From assembly GCA_016937695.1 (NCBI GenBank), contig JAFGWC010000073.1, positions 1-50,531 of the forward strand: a stretch of DNA of 50,531 nt, in the 5' to 3' direction. This document shows positions 8,666-18,842 of this stretch, piece by piece. The translations under genes were made by a program, and so were the position numbers. How positions within the stretch are numbered: the stretch's first letter is position 1; each line of letters begins with the position of its first letter. Origin of the DNA: Bacteroidales bacterium (GTDB lineage: Bacteria; Bacteroidota; Bacteroidia; Bacteroidales; NBLH01). The notes under the pieces were generated by a model. That model ran no database searches. It worked only from the letters and a program-made list of their open reading frames with translations, and was not told the origin of the DNA.

Positions 8666-9520
8666 ATGAAATTCAGTAATAAAAAAAATTTTTTAATGAA
8701 AAATTTAATCTATAAATGGCTTATACCCTTATTATTAGCTATTATTTTTGTTGCTATTCTACAGATATTTTTTATTGATGTTTTATTTATCAATATTGAC
8801 AATAAAAATCATATTGCTTTAATATTGAAATCAAAAAGAGCCAAGCGTGGGAATTTTATTTTATATACGAAACATAATGATACAATAATTCAATTTAACA
8901 GGTGTGTTGCTGTTCCACAAGATAATTTATTTATTAAAAACTCGACTTTATTTATAAATAATTTTGAAAAATCATATTCTAATGAAAAACATGAATTTAT
9001 TCTAAAATCTGACAGTAATATTAATTTAATTTCTAAATATCTGGAATCTAATAATATTGAATTTGATAAAAATTATGCTGAGTTTTCAATTTTTAATGTT
9101 AATCTGAATAAAAAAGACTTGAAAAAATTTAAAAGAACTAAGATTTTCAATAATATTAATTTGATTTATGATAAAAATTCTTTGTATTCTGATGACACAT
9201 ATCCGTATAATAAGCATTTTTATTGGAATAAAGATAATTTTGGTCCGATTCCTATTCCTTTTAAAGGTAAAAAAATAAGTATAAACAGGATTAATTATTT
9301 TTTATACAAATCGATTATTGAAATTGAAACAGGAAATAAATTTATAGTTAAAAACAATAAATTTTTATTAAACAATAAGGAAGTTCTAGATTATACTTTT
9401 AAAGAAAACTACTATTTTGCATTAAATGATAATCGCTCAAATGCAAATGATTCAAGAAGTTATGGTTTTATATCTGAAAAAGACATTTTAGCTAAGCTTA
9501 TTTTTAAAATTAAATTTTGA
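8666..9520 (+). CDS. Signal peptidase I-like (S26) protein, apparently lacking the catalytic dyad
   Basis: Membrane-anchored S26-family protein (284 aa). One transmembrane helix (about residues 18-40) is followed by an extracytoplasmic domain. Late family boxes remain: RCVAVPQDNL (box D position) and ALNDNRSNANDSRSYGFIS (box E). The box B serine motif that should follow the helix (P-S-x-S-M/G-x-P) is replaced by FINIDNKNHIALI, and the residue aligned with the catalytic Lys just before RCVAVP is Asn. It is therefore probably not an active Ser-Lys peptidase. It follows dapB by 15 bp; Bacteroides has lepB paralogues in the same place, so this is likely a diverged lepB descendant. An alternative start is the ATG at residue 11. 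Activity is inferred from motifs only. Confidence 0.7.
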   Translation: MKFSNKKNFLMKNLIYKWLIPLLLAIIFVAILQIFFIDVLFINIDNKNHIALILKSKRAKRGNFILYTKHNDTIIQFNRCVAVPQDNLFIKNSTLFINNFEKSYSNEKHEFILKSDSNINLISKYLESNNIEFDKNYAEFSIFNVNLNKKDLKKFKRTKIFNNINLIYDKNSLYSDDTYPYNKHFYWNKDNFGPIPIPFKGKKISINRINYFLYKSIIEIETGNKFIVKNNKFLLNNKEVLDYTFKENYYFALNDNRSNANDSRSYGFISEKDILAKLIFKIKF

Positions 9521-9607
9521 TTACAAAACACAATGAAATTTTTCAATTTCCATATGTGAAAATCAGTAAATAAAAATCATCTATGTAAATTATTGTTTGA
9601 AAATTAT

Positions 9608-10495
9608 TTAGTTTATTGTATTAATTTGCTCTTTTAATTTGTTATAAGTAGTATGGCTAACAGGCGATAAAGGTAATCTAAAATTATTTGGACAAATATT
9701 TAATATATCTAAAGCGGCTTTAATTCCGGCAGGATTTCCATCAGAAAACAATAGATTAATAAAATCCATCAACTGATTCTGAATTTTCATTGCTTCATTA
9801 AAATTTCCTTCTAATGAAAGATTTACTAAATTAGAAAATTGCTTAGGGAAAGCATTTGCCACAACAGAAATAACACCATGAACGCCCAATGAAATTAAAG
9901 GTAAAGTTAAAAGATCATCACCTGAAATTACCATAAAATCTTTAGGTTTACCTTTAATTATTTGCATGATTTGTTCAAAATTACCTGAGGCTTCTTTTAC
10001 AGCAACAATATTATCAAAATCAGCAGCTAATTTTAATACTGTACTTGCATTTATATTAACTGATGTTCTTCCCGGAACATTATATAAAATAACAGGAACC
10101 GGACTAATTGTAGCAATTTCCTTATAATGATAATATAATCCTTCTTGACTTGGTTTGTTATAATATGGTGCAACAGACAATATCGCATCAATGCCTTTAA
10201 AATCATATTGTTGTATGCTGTTCGAGATTTCATTTGTATTATTGCCTCCAAAACCGGCAACAATTGGAACTCTGCCATCTACATAATCAATAACAAAATT
10301 TAATAATGCTTGTTTTTCGTCTTTATTTAAAGTTGCAGCCTCACCAGTAGTTCCAAGAGCAACTAAATAATTTACTCCATTACTTAATAAATGTTTAAGT
10401 AGTCTTTCAAGAGATAAAAAGTCAATATTTGAGTCTTTATTAAATGGCGTAACAATTGCAACACCTGTACCTTTTAATTTTTCTTGAATACTCAT
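9608..10495 (-). CDS. dapA: 4-hydroxy-tetrahydrodipicolinate synthase
   Basis: Condenses pyruvate with aspartate semialdehyde in the diaminopimelate/lysine pathway; cytoplasmic TIM barrel. The 295-aa product shows ALGTTGEAATL, the conserved Tyr in VAPYYNKPSQEGLYYHY, YNVPGRTSVNI, and the Schiff-base Lys in NIVAVKEASGNFEQ, plus ISGDD. All catalytic residues appear present and length is normal. The ATG start gives the usual short N-terminus before GTGVAIVTPF. The DUF6913 gene lies 26 bp upstream on the same strand, suggesting a shared transcript, an arrangement common in Bacteroidota. It is convergent with the signal-peptidase-like gene. Confidence 0.96.
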   Translation of the reverse strand: MSIQEKLKGTGVAIVTPFNKDSNIDFLSLERLLKHLLSNGVNYLVALGTTGEAATLNKDEKQALLNFVIDYVDGRVPIVAGFGGNNTNEISNSIQQYDFKGIDAILSVAPYYNKPSQEGLYYHYKEIATISPVPVILYNVPGRTSVNINASTVLKLAADFDNIVAVKEASGNFEQIMQIIKGKPKDFMVISGDDLLTLPLISLGVHGVISVVANAFPKQFSNLVNLSLEGNFNEAMKIQNQLMDFINLLFSDGNPAGIKAALDILNICPNNFRLPLSPVSHTTYNKLKEQINTIN

Positions 10496-10521
10496 AACAA
10501 TTTGAATTTTAGCTTTTTATA

Positions 10522-11070
10522 CTATTTTTTTGGTTCAATTACTTCTAAATAATGTTTGATTTGCTCAATATATTGTTCTAAATTTTCAGGCTTTTTAAGT
10601 TGTAAAAAAAAATCGGCATATTTTGTTTTTGGAGAATCATTACAAATCTTAAATTTAGCTTTTGATAAAGCAAATATATATTCTATCGAAAAAAGATTGG
10701 ATAAGCTTAAATCAATTAGTATGTCAAATGGTCTTTCTATAAACTCGTCAACAACAGAGCTTTGAGCTTTACCATACCATAGTTCTTTATCTAAACCAAA
10801 ATAATCAATTCCTTTTTTAAAAGGCAAATATCCTATTAATTCTGATTTTGGAACAAAACCAATCGAAAAAACTCTTGCTCCGCTTTCTTCAACATAAGCC
10901 ATAAAATCTCTTGCAATATGATAATTTTCTTTATTAACAGCATCAAAAATAATTCCTACAGTTGACGAAGAAGTAAAATTATTGAATGTAACAATTCTTT
11001 TACGGGCTTTTAGGTCACTATTTAGTATAATATAACCTACTTTTTCTTTTATGTTCTTAATTAATTTCAC
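10522..11070 (-). CDS. DUF6913 family protein of unknown function
   Basis: Small cytoplasmic protein with no signal peptide or membrane segment. It is recognised as the Bacteroidota-specific DUF6913 family from the basic N-terminus (LKARKRIVTFNNF), SSTVGIIFDAVN, the FMAYVEESGARVFSIGFVPK strand-helix and the central FFGLDKELWYGK-type stretch. No catalytic motif is known. A GTG at 11068-11070 (KLIKNIKEKVG) is preferred; the frame also opens at TTG 11083-11085, five codons earlier. It sits 26 bp before dapA on the same strand, so co-expression is likely, but a role in lysine synthesis is not implied by any motif. Confidence 0.75.
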   Translation of the reverse strand: MKLIKNIKEKVGYIILNSDLKARKRIVTFNNFTSSSTVGIIFDAVNKENYHIARDFMAYVEESGARVFSIGFVPKSELIGYLPFKKGIDYFGLDKELWYGKAQSSVVDEFIERPFDILIDLSLSNLFSIEYIFALSKAKFKICNDSPKTKYADFFLQLKKPENLEQYIEQIKHYLEVIEPKK

Positions 11071-11137
11071 AATGCAATTATACAAAAAAGAAAATTAACT
11101 CGAAAGATAATACTTTGATATTATTTTCAATTACTTG

Positions 11138-12262
11138 TTATTTTATTTCGGAGTGAAATATTAATATTGGAATTGTACTTTGAAACACCATTTTTTTAAG
11201 ATTATTTGGAATAATTAATTTTTGAAGAATATTCCTTTTTGGTGATGTAAATGAGATTATATCAATTCCTTTTAAATCTATAAATTCCTGGATTCCTTCA
11301 ATTAAATTAGGATGTTTAATAATATGACATTTAATATCATGCTCTGAATAGTTTTGACCTAAAAATGATTCTAATTTAAACATTTGCATTTCTTTCCACG
11401 GATTACTTTCATCGATTTCGATATGAATGCAATCGAATTTAGTTTTAAACGGTTTTAAAATTTCCAATAACTTATTAAATGCTGTAAAATCAGAATCATG
11501 AAAATCGGTTGCATATAGAATATTCAGCAAATCAAATCCTTTAAATTTCCATTTTTCCGGTATTGCTAAAACAGGAACTTTCGTATTCTCAATAACTTTT
11601 AATGTAACGCTACCTATTATATCGTTTGGCATATGTCCTACTCCTTTTGTTCCCAATATTATTAAGTAAGGTTTGTATCTTTCGCTTAGCTTAACTATTT
11701 GATATTCAGGTTTTCCTTTACTTAAATTATAATGATATTTAACATCTCCAAGTCCTTGAGTTACTAATTCGTTTTTTAAATCATCAATAAATTTAAACAT
11801 ATTATTTTGTGCCATATGCTCAACTTCTTGCAAAACAGATTGCGAAAAATTTTCATAGGATATTCTATTTTTAGAGTAGGAACTATCAGCAAAAGGGTCG
11901 TTATAAACATGTAAAATTTTGATTTCTGCACCAATACTTTTTGCAACAGCAAATGCAAATAAACAAGCTGTTTTTGAATACTCAGAAAAATCAATTGGAA
12001 CTAAAAGTCTTTTTATGTTTTTAATTTGATTATCAATATTTAAAAACTCTGCATTTGCTCTCATTTGGCATAAAACATTAACAGATTTTTCAACATCTTG
12101 CAACGCTACTTGAACTTTTAAAGGTATTTTGCCGCTTGAATCTGCATTTTTAAGATTAGCTTCAACTATGTATGCTTCAATACCTTCAAGTCCTAATTTA
12201 AACTTTAAAAAGTATGCTTCTCTGGGATCAGAAAAGGTAGAAATAATTGCACTTGGTTCCAT
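11138..12262 (-). CDS. Universal stress protein with N-terminal DUF2007 domain
   Basis: Cytoplasmic protein of three parts: an N-terminal DUF2007 domain (about residues 1-75, SAIISTFSDPREAYFLKFKL), a complete USP domain (about 85-235) and a degenerate second USP domain (about 240-374). The first USP repeat has KRLLVPIDFSEYSKTA and the ATP-binding signature GTKGVGHMPNDIIGSVT, so nucleotide binding is likely. The second repeat (NILYATDFHDSDFTAF) ends in SFTSPKRNILQKL and lacks the glycine pattern. The start is ATG 12260-12262, which begins METSA-like sequence MEPSAIISTF; upstream in-frame codons fall inside the promoter. USP proteins respond to stress or energy limitation; the ligand is unknown. 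Confidence 0.85.
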   Translation of the reverse strand: MEPSAIISTFSDPREAYFLKFKLGLEGIEAYIVEANLKNADSSGKIPLKVQVALQDVEKSVNVLCQMRANAEFLNIDNQIKNIKRLLVPIDFSEYSKTACLFAFAVAKSIGAEIKILHVYNDPFADSSYSKNRISYENFSQSVLQEVEHMAQNNMFKFIDDLKNELVTQGLGDVKYHYNLSKGKPEYQIVKLSERYKPYLIILGTKGVGHMPNDIIGSVTLKVIENTKVPVLAIPEKWKFKGFDLLNILYATDFHDSDFTAFNKLLEILKPFKTKFDCIHIEIDESNPWKEMQMFKLESFLGQNYSEHDIKCHIIKHPNLIEGIQEFIDLKGIDIISFTSPKRNILQKLIIPNNLKKMVFQSTIPILIFHSEIK

Positions 12263-12296
12263 GACAAATATTTTTTTAAATTTAAAGCTCCTATAA

Positions 12297-12328
12297 CAAA
12301 TATACGAAATTATACAATCGCGAACCAA
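12297..12328 (-). promoter_or_regulatory. Promoter for the universal stress protein gene
   Basis: On the minus strand TTGG (12325-12328) is followed after 20 bp by TATATTTG (12297-12304), a full -7 match. The predicted start is about 28 nt before the ATG at 12262, which also supports that start codon. Confidence 0.6.
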
Positions 12329-12441
12329 TTATTTCACATATTTCATTTTAAAGAAAAAATATTAATTCCTAAGTTCGATTTTAAATTTAATAGAATTTAT
12401 ATCGCTATTATTACTTGTTAGGATTAGATAATTCAGAAATT

Positions 12442-12528
12442 TTTAAACTGTTAAATTGCTGAATTTAAACAATTTAACAATTGAGCAATTTTAAGTTTTT
12501 TTAATGCGAAAAGGATTAGTTAATTTAT
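12442..12528 (-). repeat. Left copy of an inverted ~90-bp repeat flanking gyrB
   Basis: Read on the minus strand, this stretch matches 14966-15059 of the plus strand almost base for base (shared blocks include ATAAATTAACTAA and AAAATTGCTCAATTGTTAAA), with a few substitutions, one 1-nt indel and an 8-nt gap. It contains a hairpin: TGTTAAATTG/CAATTTAACA arms around an 11-nt loop. Found by eye. Confidence 0.8.
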
Positions 12529-12612
12529 CTTTTTTTATATCTACCTGGTTAATATTAATCATTCCGGAATATCAAAAGCTTAGCTTTAAAGATTTGTAAT
12601 TAATTGTATATC

Positions 12613-12652
12613 AAAAAAAAAGGCATCTCTTTCGAAATAGCCTCTCTTTTTT
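12613..12652 (-). terminator. Likely gyrB terminator, possibly bidirectional
   Basis: AGGC (12621-12624) and GCCT (12640-12643) enclose a region containing the palindrome TTTCGAAA and are flanked by an A-run and a T-run. On the minus strand, downstream of gyrB, this gives a hairpin followed by eight or more T. Confidence 0.7.
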
Positions 12653-12673
12653 GAATTTATAGAAATAGCAAAA

Positions 12674-14647
<1,974 letters not shown>

Positions 14648-14728
14648 TTAAAAACCCAATCTAAATTTAAATATATTCTCTGAAAAAATTTAAATTAAAA
14701 TTTACAATTTTCCATTTTTGCAGAACTA

Positions 14729-14736
14729 CAAAAATA
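14729..14736 (-). promoter_or_regulatory. Candidate -7 box for gyrB
   Basis: TATTTTTG on the minus strand, about 90 bp upstream of the gyrB ATG, matches TAnnTTTG. A convincing -33 TTTG was not found. Confidence 0.4.
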
Positions 14737-14854
14737 CTCATTTTTATTGGCTGTTTAAAGGAAAATTGAAACAATTTATCAACTAAATTTGTGTAAAAGT
14801 TTAACTGAATTTTTAAATTTGGCATATTGATTCAAAAATCAACTCTTAAGTTTT

Positions 14855-14881
14855 ATATAGTATTAATAATCAATACTATAT
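14855..14881. repeat. AT-only inverted repeat in the gyrB-ftsE gap
   Basis: ATATAGTATT (14855-14864) and AATACTATAT (14872-14881) form a perfect 10-bp stem with a 7-nt loop. Its role is unknown: it lies upstream of both divergent genes and lacks a T-run. Confidence 0.5.
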
Positions 14882-14965
14882 CTTTACAAATCTTAATCAA
14901 TAATTTAAGTTTAAATTAATATATTGTTGTAAAAAACAATAACCTTAGTTCGATATAAGAAAGGA

Positions 14966-15059
14966 ATAAATTAACTAAGCCTTTTTGCATTAAAAAACTT
15001 AAAATTGCTCAATTGTTAAATTGTTATATTGTTTAAATTCAACAATATAACAATTTAAA
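14966..15059 (+). repeat. Right copy of the inverted ~90-bp repeat, with an 18-bp hairpin
   Basis: Inverted partner of 12442-12528. Relative to the left copy it has 8 extra bases that lengthen its hairpin: 15016-15033 pairs perfectly with 15041-15058 around the loop TAAATTC. The arms differ between copies but pairing is preserved in both. Confidence 0.8.
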
Positions 15060-15131
15060 TCTTTTTTTTTAATCTTTATGTATTACATTTTACTCTTTTT
15101 TCTAATAATACTTATTTTTTTTCAAAATATA

Positions 15132-15162
15132 TTGGTAAATAAATTCTAAATTTGTTATTTTG
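15132..15162 (+). promoter_or_regulatory. Promoter for ftsE
   Basis: TTGG (15132-15135) and TTATTTTG (15155-15162, seven of eight to TAnnTTTG form) are 19 bp apart, about 20 bp before the ftsE ATG. Confidence 0.5.
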
Positions 15163-15182
15163 CTAAATAAAAAAATCATAAA

Positions 15183-15884
15183 ATGTCGAATTCGTTAATT
15201 GATATAAAAAAAATTGCAGTTGTGCAATCTAACAAAATTATCATACAAAATGTTAGTTTTCAGCTATTTGCCGGAGATTTTACGTTTTTAATTGGTAAAG
15301 TTGGCTCAGGAAAAACAAGTCTTATTAAAACTTTATATGCAGAACTTCCTTTGCTAATCGGAAATGCTGAAATTGATAATTTTAATTTAATGAATATCAA
15401 AAACAAAGAAATTCCTTTTTTAAGAAGAAAACTTGGTATTGTTTTTCAAGATTTTAAACTTTTAACAGACAGAAATATCCATGACAATTTAAAATTTGTT
15501 TTAGAAGCAACCGGATGGACTGATAAAAACAAAATTTCTGATAGAATTAATGAGGTTTTAACAGAAGTAGATTTGTCTGAAAAGGAATACAAAATGCCTA
15601 ACGAATTGTCGGGCGGCGAACAACAAAGAATTGTAATTGCAAGAGCTATTTTAAATAAACCACCAATAATAATTGCTGATGAACCAACAGGGAATTTAGA
15701 TCCGGAATCGTCGTTGAAAATAATGGAAATCCTTAATAATTTGGCAAATAGCGGTAGTTGTGTTATTATTGCTACTCATCAATATAATTTAATAAAGAAA
15801 TATCCGGGAAGAATTTTAAAAATAGAAAAAGGTGCGTTAAGCGAAATAAATTACGAGGAAGTTGATGATTTAATTTGGGCTTAA
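15183..15884 (+). CDS. ftsE: Cell-division ABC transporter ATPase FtsE
   Basis: ATPase of the FtsEX complex, which couples divisome activity to periplasmic peptidoglycan hydrolases. The 233-aa product has Walker A (GKVGSGKTSLIK), the Q-loop (VFQDFKLLTDR), the ABC signature (NELSGGEQQRIVIARA), Walker B (IIIADEPTGNLDP) and the switch His (IIATHQYNLIKK). The LLTDRNIHDNL stretch after the Q-loop is typical of FtsE rather than LolD. ftsX is not adjacent: the next gene is a convergent glycosyltransferase that overlaps the ftsE end by 4 bp. In Bacteroidota ftsE and ftsX are often unlinked. LolD or another small ABC ATPase is the alternative, considered less likely. Confidence 0.85.
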   Translation: MSNSLIDIKKIAVVQSNKIIIQNVSFQLFAGDFTFLIGKVGSGKTSLIKTLYAELPLLIGNAEIDNFNLMNIKNKEIPFLRRKLGIVFQDFKLLTDRNIHDNLKFVLEATGWTDKNKISDRINEVLTEVDLSEKEYKMPNELSGGEQQRIVIARAILNKPPIIIADEPTGNLDPESSLKIMEILNNLANSGSCVIIATHQYNLIKKYPGRILKIEKGALSEINYEEVDDLIWA

Positions 15885-17017
15885 GGCATAATTGATTTGA
15901 AAATTTCAATGAGTTTTTTTTCTTCAATTTCCCAACAGTATTTTTTTGATAAAATCTTCATTTTTTCTTTAATTCTTAGTGTAAAATCTTTATCAAATAG
16001 TAATTTTTTAATTTCTTTTGCCAAATTTTCAGGTTCAAAATTATTTGTTAGAATTCCAATATTTGCTTGTTCAAAAATTTTTCTTCTCTCGGGTAAATCA
16101 GATGATAAAATTGGAACTCCGAATTGTATAAAATCAAAAATTCTGTTTGGCAAAGAGAATTCATAACTTTTACTGATGTTTTGACAAAGTATTATTCCAA
16201 CATCGGCCTGTTTAGTGTAATAAATTAAATCTTCAAAAGGTATTTTTCCTAAAAAAAGCACTTTATCTTCAAGATTATTCATTTTTACTGATTGTTCCAA
16301 TTCCGATTTAACTTGACCATCTCCAATAATAACAAGTACTGCGTCGTTTATAAATTTCATTGAATCAATAACATAGTTTATTCCACGGCCAACATTTACA
16401 GCACCTTGATATAAAATAATTTTTCGACCTTTTACGAAATTATCTATATCATATTTTCTAAATTCAAATTCCCTTTTATCACAAATTGGCATGTTTCTTA
16501 CGACCTTCATATTTATATTGTATTTTTGGTTATAAATATCAGATATTGAGTTACATACGGTATATGAATATTTTATTTTTGGAAGTATTAGTTTTTCTAT
16601 AAATAACCAAATATTTTTAACTAGTTTTCTATCATTTAATTCAGGAACTTCGGTATAATACTCGTGACTATCGTATACTAATTTTAAATTTTTGACTTTT
16701 GAAACTAGATAATTTGCAAGCAAAGTGTCTAAATCATTAGCTACTAAAAATGATACTTTTTTAAAAATCAGATAAAAAAATAAACGAAAATTATATTCGG
16801 CATAAAATAAAAATGTTCTTTTAAACAAAATCCTTAATTGTTTTGTTTCATACAAATTATTATTGTGTTTTTTACTGTTATTAAATCTAATGCCAACTAA
16901 TACAGGTTTAAAACCACATTTAATTAAAGTTAAAGCAACTTTATGAACTCTTTGTTCAGCAACTAAATCATTAGTAACAGAAAGGTAAACTTTTTTGTTT
17001 AAAGATTTTTCTGACAT
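15881..17017 (-). CDS. Glycosyltransferase, GT4-like (group 1)
   Basis: Probable GT-B fold sugar-nucleotide glycosyltransferase acting on a cell-surface or lipid-linked glycan at the cytoplasmic face. In its 378 aa the N-terminal half has VAEQRVHKVALTLIKCGFKP and LVYDSHEYYTEVPEL, and the C-terminal half has a strand motif KIILYQGAVNVGRGINYVID, VIIGDGQVKSELEQ, and the donor-binding stretch SLPNRIFDFIQFGVPILSSD. Donor and acceptor cannot be read from sequence. It overlaps the end of convergent ftsE by 4 bp and is divergent from murB. No signal peptide; a hydrophobic stretch near residues 60-85 (LFFYLIFKKVSFLVAND) is within the fold. Confidence 0.85.
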   Translation of the reverse strand: MSEKSLNKKVYLSVTNDLVAEQRVHKVALTLIKCGFKPVLVGIRFNNSKKHNNNLYETKQLRILFKRTFLFYAEYNFRLFFYLIFKKVSFLVANDLDTLLANYLVSKVKNLKLVYDSHEYYTEVPELNDRKLVKNIWLFIEKLILPKIKYSYTVCNSISDIYNQKYNINMKVVRNMPICDKREFEFRKYDIDNFVKGRKIILYQGAVNVGRGINYVIDSMKFINDAVLVIIGDGQVKSELEQSVKMNNLEDKVLFLGKIPFEDLIYYTKQADVGIILCQNISKSYEFSLPNRIFDFIQFGVPILSSDLPERRKIFEQANIGILTNNFEPENLAKEIKKLLFDKDFTLRIKEKMKILSKKYCWEIEEKKLIEIFKSIMP

Positions 17018-17063
17018 TTACGAAAAAAATAGAAAGTATAAATTATTTAACAGGCAAAATTAA

Positions 17064-17071
17064 TAAATTTG
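17064..17071 (+). promoter_or_regulatory. Candidate -7 box for murB
   Basis: TAAATTTG is a full match to TAnnTTTG, 21 bp before the GTG start of murB, implying a leader of only about 15 nt. Confidence 0.45.
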
Positions 17072-17092
17072 CATTCATAAAAATTTAAAACG

Positions 17093-18103
17093 GTGGAAAT
17101 AAGAACAAATTATTCTGTTAAAAATCTCAATTCATTTTCGATTGATGCAGAAACAAAATATTTTATTGAAATAAATTCAGAAAAAGATATTTATGATTTC
17201 ATAAATACTGAAAAATTTAAAAATGAAGAATTAATTATTTTAGGAGGCGGAAACAATATATTATTTACAAAAAATTTTTCAGGCATAATATTACATCCAA
17301 ATATTAAAAGTATAAGCATTGAATTTGAAAATTCAGATTATGCAATTGTTAAGGCCGGCGCCGCCGAAGATTGGGATAGTTTTGTGGAATGGACAGTAAA
17401 TCAGAACTTTGCAGGAATTGAAAATTTATCTAGTATTCCGGGAACTGTTGGTGCAAGCCCAGTTCAAAATATTGGTGCATATGGTGTGGAAGTAAAAGAC
17501 CTTATTACAAAAATTGATGCTTTTAACTTAGAAACAGGTGAATTAAAAACATTTAGCAATAATGAATGTAATTTTTCTTATAGAAACAGCATTTTTAAAG
17601 AGAAATTTAAAAATAAATATCTTATAACATACGTGTATTTTAAACTTTATAAAAATCCAGAATTTAAAATTCATTATGGAGATATTAAAAACGAACTTCT
17701 AAAATATAAAGAGCTGAATTTGAAATCATTAAGACAAGCAATTATTAATATTAGAGATTCAAAATTACCAAAACCCGAAAAAATTCCTAATGCTGGCAGC
17801 TTTTTTAAAAATCCTATTGTGAATAAGTCAAAATTTAAAAAGTTAAAAGCTGAATTTCCGGAAATTGTGAGTTACAAAATTGATGAATATAATTTCAAAC
17901 TTGCTGCTGGCTGGCTAATAGATTTTTTGGGTTGGAAAGGGAAAGTGATTGGGAATGCCGGAGTTCATGACAAGCAAGCTCTAGTTTTGATTAATAAAAA
18001 CAATGCAAGCGGTTTAGAAATAATAGATTTAGCTCATGAAATAAAAAAATCTGTATTTGATAAATTTGGAATAGATTTAGAGTTTGAAGTTAATATAGTT
18101 TAA
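17093..18103 (+). CDS. murB: UDP-N-acetylenolpyruvoylglucosamine reductase
   Basis: FAD-dependent reductase making UDP-N-acetylmuramate for peptidoglycan; cytoplasmic. The 336-aa protein has the FAD-binding segment LIILGGGNNILFT, the block SSIPGTVGASPVQNIGAYG, the type I insertion with YRNSIFKEKFKNKY, the catalytic Ser in NAGSFFKNPIV, and a C-terminal Glu in DLEFEVNIV. The start is GTG at 17093, giving the conserved N-terminus V/M-EIRTNYSVKNLNSFSIDA; no ATG is available nearby. Type I MurB proteins are usually 320-345 aa, so it is complete. It is divergent from the glycosyltransferase and convergent with the following secreted repeat protein. Confidence 0.96.
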   Translation: MEIRTNYSVKNLNSFSIDAETKYFIEINSEKDIYDFINTEKFKNEELIILGGGNNILFTKNFSGIILHPNIKSISIEFENSDYAIVKAGAAEDWDSFVEWTVNQNFAGIENLSSIPGTVGASPVQNIGAYGVEVKDLITKIDAFNLETGELKTFSNNECNFSYRNSIFKEKFKNKYLITYVYFKLYKNPEFKIHYGDIKNELLKYKELNLKSLRQAIINIRDSKLPKPEKIPNAGSFFKNPIVNKSKFKKLKAEFPEIVSYKIDEYNFKLAAGWLIDFLGWKGKVIGNAGVHDKQALVLINKNNASGLEIIDLAHEIKKSVFDKFGIDLEFEVNIV

Positions 18104-18115
18104 TAAAATTTTTAA

Positions 18116-18730
18116 TTATTCTATGTTTTGTTTTTTGTTTTTTTGCTTTTCGCTAATAACTTCTTTATTTTGGTTAAAAATAATTTTCGTTCCGCCTTTA
18201 AATGCTTTTATTTTTCCTGTCGAAGTTTTCAATTGTTCTCTTTTAGCTAATATTCCTTCGATAACTTCGCCTTTTTCATTAAAACTTATTCTTGTTTTTT
18301 CTTCAAATTCTATAATTTTATTTTCAAGTTTGTAGCTATAATTATTTTCAGGTGAGCCGGAAATTACTTTTCCATATTCATTAAATGTAACATCTGTATT
18401 CCTTGCAAAATCTAAATACCCATTTATTGTAGACAAAGGCGTTACAGAAGCTAAATACCCTTTTATAACTTTACCGTTTTCATTAAAAACAATTTGGTTT
18501 AATGCTTTAAATTTTATTAATCGTTGATTTGTCCATAAATAAGAATCTTCTGCCAAAACACCCAAAACAACCTCATTATCAGCATTTAATTCGACATAAT
18601 AATTTGCCGCAAATTTAATTTTGGCTCCGCTCGACCAAATAACAGAATCATTTTTAAGATAAATTGTTTTTTGAGAAAAAAGCTTTAACGAAAAAAAAAC
18701 AAAAATTGATATTAAAATTATTTTTTGCAT
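18116..18730 (-). CDS. Secreted protein with FNExGKVIxG repeats, function unknown
   Basis: Not recognised as a named family. The 204-aa product has a signal peptide (about residues 1-19, ending KLFSQ) and then repeats of about 36-46 residues built around (I/V)xFNExGKVIxGxLA: VFNENGKVIKGYLA, TFNEYGKVISGSPE, SFNEKGEVIEGILA, IFNQNKEVISEK, with a degenerate earlier unit LNADNEVVLGVLA. Between them lie short beta-rich stretches, so a small all-beta repeat protein in the periplasm or on the surface is likely; MORN-type or YwqK-like repeats are the closest comparison. It ends in a Lys-rich tail. It is downstream of the TonB receptor but separated from it by a terminator, so it is probably transcribed alone. 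Confidence 0.65.
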   Translation of the reverse strand: MQKIILISIFVFFSLKLFSQKTIYLKNDSVIWSSGAKIKFAANYYVELNADNEVVLGVLAEDSYLWTNQRLIKFKALNQIVFNENGKVIKGYLASVTPLSTINGYLDFARNTDVTFNEYGKVISGSPENNYSYKLENKIIEFEEKTRISFNEKGEVIEGILAKREQLKTSTGKIKAFKGGTKIIFNQNKEVISEKQKNKKQNIE

Positions 18731-18784
18731 AAATAGTTTTTTAATTATTGCAATATAAAAATATCTTCGTTTTTAAATAAAAAT

Positions 18785-18826
18785 AAAAAAAACCGAAAGC
18801 TAAATTAATATAGTTTTCGATTTTTT
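18785..18826 (-). terminator. Terminator of the TonB receptor gene, potentially bidirectional
   Basis: CGAAAGCTA (18794-18802) pairs with TAGTTTTCG (18811-18819) through nine positions including one G-T, around an 8-nt loop. A T-run follows on both strands; on the minus strand it lies 17 bp past the receptor stop. Confidence 0.75.
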
Positions 18827-18842
18827 CATTGTTTTTTTTATT

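Larger units (their letters stand above)
12329..12673. other. Noncoding gap between gyrB and the universal stress gene
   Basis: This 345-bp gap holds one copy of a ~90-bp repeat (12442-12528) and the gyrB terminator (12613-12652). No small ORF with protein-like features was seen in the rest. Confidence 0.7.

Noticed and set aside
9535-9550. GAAATT/AATTTC hairpin between the signal-peptidase-like gene and dapA as a bidirectional terminator
   Set aside because: Only 6 AT-rich pairs with no adjacent T-run; too weak to call.
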